Of a stretch of 7,627 nucleotides of DNA, positions 5,336 through 7,627 are shown in pieces (positions within the stretch are counted from its first letter, which is position 1; the number at the start of each line of letters is the position of its first letter). The notes under the pieces were generated by a model, which saw only the letters and a program-made list of their open reading frames with translations, was not told where the DNA came from and searched no databases. The stretch is from Selenomonas sp. (GTDB taxonomy: Bacteria > Bacillota > Negativicutes > Selenomonadales > Selenomonadaceae): NCBI RefSeq assembly GCF_022771645.1, contig NZ_JALFCU010000089.1, positions 1 through 7,627 of the forward strand, written 5' to 3'. The position numbers and the translations under genes are program-made.

Positions 5336-5355
5336 TTTCTGTGCGCGCACAGAAA
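5336..5355. promoter_or_regulatory. 20-bp perfect palindrome overlapping the regulator's RBS
   Basis: TTTCTGTGCGCGCACAGAAA is fully self-complementary. Its last three A residues are the start of the Shine-Dalgarno AAAGGAGG (5353-5360) of the XRE-cupin gene. As DNA it is a symmetric site suited to a homodimeric HTH protein (autoregulation). As RNA it could fold into an 8-bp stem with a CGCG loop next to the RBS and modulate translation. Confidence 0.6.
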
Positions 5356-5368
5356 GGAGGAGCTCCGA

Positions 5369-5923
5369 ATGGACTATCTCTCGCACAACATCGCCATCAA
5401 CCTCGGCCGCATCCGCAAGGCGAAGGGCATGAGCCTCGACGTCGTCGCGGAGCAGACGGGCGTGAGCAAGAGCATGCTCGCGACGATCGAGAAAGGGCAC
5501 GCGAACCCGTCGATCGGCGTGCTCGGCAAGATCATGAGCGGCCTGCGCGTCACACTCGGCGACCTCACGCAGGCGCCGTCGAAGGACGCGTACGTCGTCG
5601 ACCTCCATGGGCTCGCGCCGACGAAGGACGTGCCGGGCGCGTACCGCGTCTGGACGTGCTTCCCCATTGCCGACAACCACCTCGTCGAAATCTACCGCAT
5701 CGACATCGAGCCCGGCGGCACGTACTGGAGCGGCGGCCACGGCGAGCGCACGAAAGAGTATCTTTTCGTGCTGGAGGGCACGCTCTCCATCGAGCTCGCC
5801 GGCGGGAAAACGTACGATATTTCGGACGGCCAGGCGTTCCGCTTCTCGAGCGAGGAAGCGCATACGTACCGGAATGAACAAAAGGCCATGTTGAAATTCA
5901 CGACGTTTTTTGTCGTGTGCTGA
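5369..5923 (+). CDS. XRE-family transcriptional regulator with C-terminal cupin domain
   Basis: A 184-residue two-domain regulator. Residues about 8-63 form an XRE/lambda-Cro helix-turn-helix: LGRIRKAKGMSLDVVAEQTG, then VSKSMLATIEKGHANPSI, the typical recognition-helix and wing region. Residues about 105-175 form a cupin_2 beta-barrel with GGTYWSGGHGERTKEYLFVLEG, which normally binds a small ligand or metal; His124, Glu126 and Glu130 are candidate ligands. This architecture is shared with PuuR (putrescine), SutR and similar regulators of amino-acid or polyamine genes. AAAGGAGG at 5353-5360 lies 8 nt before the chosen ATG. The frame extends upstream to 5195, but that part crosses the promoter and hairpin and is not translated. 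It is divergent from the decarboxylase gene, its likely target. An imperfectly terminating hairpin (5899-5917) overlaps the 3' end. The ligand is unknown. Confidence 0.9.
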   Translation: MDYLSHNIAINLGRIRKAKGMSLDVVAEQTGVSKSMLATIEKGHANPSIGVLGKIMSGLRVTLGDLTQAPSKDAYVVDLHGLAPTKDVPGAYRVWTCFPIADNHLVEIYRIDIEPGGTYWSGGHGERTKEYLFVLEGTLSIELAGGKTYDISDGQAFRFSSEEAHTYRNEQKAMLKFTTFFVVC

Positions 5924-5930
5924 ACGCCCT

Positions 5931-6212
5931 AGCAGCCTCTCCCTCAGGGAAAAGCAGACGCAAGGCGCTTTAGCGCCTATGCGGTCGCTTTATCCTTTAG
6001 GTAGAGGGGGACCGCGAAGCGGTGGAGAGGGTCCCCTGTACGGCAGAACAATTCGCGCGGCGAAACTTCCGCGGGTGCGAATACGAAACGTTTGGCGGCG
6101 TGCGCGCACCGGCGATTTGTAACTCTGTGCGTATTGCTATGAAGTACAAGCGACCCTCTCCTGGCGCTACGCTGCGCTCCGCGCCTGTCCTCTCCCTGGT
6201 GGAGAGGCTGCT
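5931..6212. repeat. MITE-like 282-bp element with terminal inverted repeats
   Basis: The ends are AGCAGCCTCTCCCTCAGGGA (5931-5950) and its inverted copy at 6193-6212, matching at 18 of 20 positions including 12 perfect outermost bases. An inner perfect 10-bp pair, GGAGAGGGTC (6024-6033) and GACCCTCTCC (6152-6161), is nested inside. Further hairpins are AGGCGCT-TT-AGCGCCT (5963-5978), ACCGC-GAA-GCGGT (6011-6023) and CCTCTCC-N5-GGAGAGG (6189-6207). There is no credible gene inside; the small open frames lack RBSs and are shaped by the repeats. It starts 7 nt after the regulator's stop codon. CTCTCCCTCAGGG-type palindromic repeats are common between genes of gut Firmicutes, from memory. No clear target-site duplication is visible. 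Confidence 0.65.
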
Positions 6213-6298
6213 GTATATGTTACGTTCAGCAACAGATGCCCCATTTTATCGGTGTCCACTATCTCGTACAAAATCTTTACAAATTTACACAAAACAAC
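6213..6298. other. A/T-rich spacer upstream of the aminotransferase promoter
   Basis: The last 30 bp or so before the -35 box are strongly A/T-rich (TTTACAAATTTACACAAAAC) and could act as an UP element or activator site. The 12-mer AATTTACACAAA (6282-6293) also occurs upstream of the kor operon (327-338). I see no gene here. Confidence 0.35.
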
Positions 6299-6327
6299 TT
6301 GACGCGTTCCCTTCTGTGTGATATATT
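6299..6327 (+). promoter_or_regulatory. promoter of the aminotransferase gene
   Basis: TTGACG (-35, 6299-6304) and TATATT (-10, 6322-6327) are separated by exactly 17 bp, each 5 of 6 to consensus, with an A/T-rich upstream region. Initiation would be near 6334, at the start of AGCTCAAGAGC (6334-6344). The leader to the ATG at 6461 is about 127 nt. Confidence 0.8.
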
Positions 6328-6361
6328 GAACGCAGCTCAAGAGCAAACGATGTTGACAACG

Positions 6362-6407
6362 GCGTCAGCGGACATGTGGATTTGTCCGCTGGCGCTGTTT
6401 TTGTTTT
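6362..6407 (+). terminator. terminator-like hairpin in the aminotransferase leader
   Basis: GCGTCAGCGGACA (6362-6374) pairs with TGTCCGCTGGCGC (6383-6395) over 13 bp with one G-U pair and an 8-nt loop, followed by TGTTTTTGTTTT (6396-6407). It is a strong intrinsic-terminator form placed between the promoter (start about 6334) and the RBS (6446-6451), so it is a candidate attenuator. GATGTTG (6349-6355) and CAACATC (6411-6417) flank it and could form an outer helix around it. Since the upstream regulator gene reads the same way, it might also stop read-through from that side. Confidence 0.7.
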
Positions 6408-6460
6408 CACCAACATCATTCCCTGGACACTTCGAGATGCTTGACAGGAGGAATCATTCC

Positions 6461-7627
6461 ATGAAACTGAAAGACACGGGCCTCACAGCAGCAGACATCA
6501 AAGCGAAAGTCAAGAAGTACATGATCGAGACGTACGAGCGTTTTGATTTCCTCGCCGAGACGGCGAAGGACCAGTACATGTACGACGAGAAGGGCACGGC
6601 GTACCTCGATTTCTACGCCGGCATCGCCGTCAACAGCGCCGGCAACTGCAATGAGAAGGTCGTCAAGGCCGTGCAGGATCAGGCCGCGGACATCATGCAG
6701 ACGTTCAACTATCCGTACACGATCCCGCAGGCGCTGCTCGCCGAAAAGGTCTGCACGACGATCGGCATGGACAAGATTTTCTTCCAGAGCACGGGCACGG
6801 AGGCCAACGAGGCCATGATCAAGATGGCGCGCAAGTACGGCATCGAGAAATACGGCCCGAACAAATACCACATCGTCACGGCGAAGATGGGCTTCCACGG
6901 CCGCACGTTCGGCGCGATGTCGGCGACGGGCCAGCCGGGCAACGCGTGCCAGGTCGGCTTCGGCCCGATGACGTACGGCTTCTCGTACGCCCCGTACAAC
7001 GACCTCGAGGCGTTCAAGGATGCCTGCACGGAAAACACGATCGCCATCATGATCGAGCCGGTGCAGGGCGAAGGCGGCGTCCATCCCGCGTCGATGGAGT
7101 TCATGCAGGGCCTCCGCAAGTTCTGCGATGAGAACGGCATGCTGCTCCTCATCGACGAGGTCCAGACGGGCTGGTGCCGCACGGGCAAAGTCATGAGCTT
7201 CATGCATTACGGCATCAAGCCGGACATCGTCTCCATGGCGAAGGCGCTCGGCGGCGGCATGCCGATCGGCGCGATTTGTGCGAAAGCAGAGGTCGCAAGC
7301 GCGTTCACGATGGGTTCGCACGGCACGACGTTCGGCGGCCATCCGGTCTCCTGCGCCGCCGCGCTCGCCGAGGTCAACGAGCTCCTCGACCGCAACCTCG
7401 CGGACAACGCCGAGGAAATGGGCAAGTACCTCCGCAGCAAGCTCGCCGATCTCCCGCACGTCAAGGAAGTGCGCGGCCAGGGCCTCCTCGTCGGCTGCGA
7501 GTTCGATGACACGATCAGCGGTGTCGAGGTCAAGCACGGCTGCTTTGACCGCCACCTCCTCATCACGGCCATCGGCAAGCACATCATCCGCCTCATCCCG
7601 CCCCTCATCATCACGAAGGACGACTGC
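6461..7627 (+). CDS. argD: class III PLP aminotransferase, ArgD-like (3' end missing)
   Basis: 389 codons are present and the frame is still open at the window end; family members usually run about 390-430 residues, so little is missing. Fold-type I class III motifs are in order: STGTEANEAMIKMARKYG (110-127, PLP phosphate), GFHGRTFGAMSATG (144-157), IEPVQGEGGV (198-207), LLIDEVQTGWCRTG (229-242, with Asp232 contacting the PLP ring nitrogen) and MAKALGGGMPIGA (259-271, with Lys261 as Schiff-base lysine). It probably transfers the amino group of acetylornithine (arginine route) or N-succinyl-diaminopimelate (lysine route) to 2-oxoglutarate. AGGAGG at 6446-6451 is 9 nt before the ATG. It stands alone behind its own promoter and a possible attenuator. 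The family also includes ornithine, 4-aminobutyrate and diamine aminotransferases; given the nearby diamine-forming decarboxylase, a diamine or ornithine substrate is possible, so the symbol is provisional. Confidence 0.85.
   Translation, partial: MKLKDTGLTAADIKAKVKKYMIETYERFDFLAETAKDQYMYDEKGTAYLDFYAGIAVNSAGNCNEKVVKAVQDQAADIMQTFNYPYTIPQALLAEKVCTTIGMDKIFFQSTGTEANEAMIKMARKYGIEKYGPNKYHIVTAKMGFHGRTFGAMSATGQPGNACQVGFGPMTYGFSYAPYNDLEAFKDACTENTIAIMIEPVQGEGGVHPASMEFMQGLRKFCDENGMLLLIDEVQTGWCRTGKVMSFMHYGIKPDIVSMAKALGGGMPIGAICAKAEVASAFTMGSHGTTFGGHPVSCAAALAEVNELLDRNLADNAEEMGKYLRSKLADLPHVKEVRGQGLLVGCEFDDTISGVEVKHGCFDRHLLITAIGKHIIRLIPPLIITKDDC

Noticed and set aside
5195..5368. 58-residue N-terminal extension of the XRE-cupin protein
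   Set aside because: It would begin upstream of the promoter and pass through the terminator-like hairpin. The ATG at 5369 has a perfect RBS and gives a normal HTH start.
4973..5881. N-terminal extension of the decarboxylase frame to 693 residues
   Set aside because: The extension runs through the leader element, both promoters and the regulator gene. The 390-residue form matches the family length and has its own RBS.
5910..6321. Small open frames inside the MITE-like element (70 and 99 residues)
   Set aside because: No RBS. Their sequence comes from palindromic repeats, a known source of spurious short protein annotations.
130..6401. 12-mer TGGCGCTGTTTT shared by the leftward gene's leader (minus strand, 141-130) and the aminotransferase terminator (6390-6401)
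   Set aside because: A few 12-mer matches are expected by chance in a 7.6-kb window, and the two copies play different roles in their hairpins.
6416..7582. 388-residue minus-strand open frame
   Set aside because: It is an antisense shadow of the ArgD-like aminotransferase, whose class III motifs are complete on the plus strand.

Overview
The window is high in G+C, with codon third positions dominated by G or C. It most resembles a chromosome of the Selenomonadales (Negativicutes: Selenomonas, Mitsuokella and relatives). The strongest pointer is a lysine/ornithine decarboxylase of the Selenomonas ruminantium type (eukaryotic ODC-like, alanine-racemase fold), which matches that enzyme in length and at numbered active-site positions recalled from the literature. 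The ferredoxin-linked 2-oxoacid oxidoreductase fits an anaerobe. The genus is inferred.

Layout: (1) 1-63, minus strand, the first 21 codons of an unidentified gene with a strong RBS and promoter. (2) 64-459, a non-coding region with divergent control signals. (3) 460-3169, plus strand, a compact four-gene operon korD-korA-korB-korC for a thiamine-diphosphate 2-oxoacid:ferredoxin oxidoreductase, closed by a strong bidirectional terminator at 3187-3227. (4) 3234-3713, minus, rlmH, the 23S rRNA pseudouridine-1915 methyltransferase. (5) 3800-4972, minus, the lysine/ornithine decarboxylase, with a leader of about 200 nt filled by a 167-bp structured, repeat-like element. (6) 5183-5251, back-to-back promoters with an inverted repeat between and over them. 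(7) 5369-5923, plus, an XRE-cupin transcription factor. (8) 5931-6212, a MITE-like element with terminal inverted repeats, starting 7 nt after the regulator's stop codon. (9) 6299-7627, plus, a promoter, a leader with a terminator-like hairpin, and a class III (ArgD-like) aminotransferase cut by the window end.

How the genes may work together: the Kor complex exchanges 2-oxoacids and acyl-CoA with ferredoxin electrons, probably for 2-oxoglutarate and glutamate supply or branched-chain 2-oxoacid metabolism. The decarboxylase makes cadaverine or putrescine; in Selenomonas cadaverine is attached to peptidoglycan. The divergent XRE-cupin protein resembles small-molecule-sensing regulators such as PuuR and SutR and is the obvious candidate regulator of the decarboxylase. 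The ArgD-like aminotransferase would act in arginine/ornithine or lysine biosynthesis, upstream of the decarboxylase substrates. The functional link between these genes is inferred from adjacency.

I see no CRISPR array, phage, toxin-antitoxin pair, transposase or obviously new protein system. The unusual material is regulatory: the repeat in the decarboxylase leader, the MITE-like element, and terminator-like hairpins just downstream of strong promoters.
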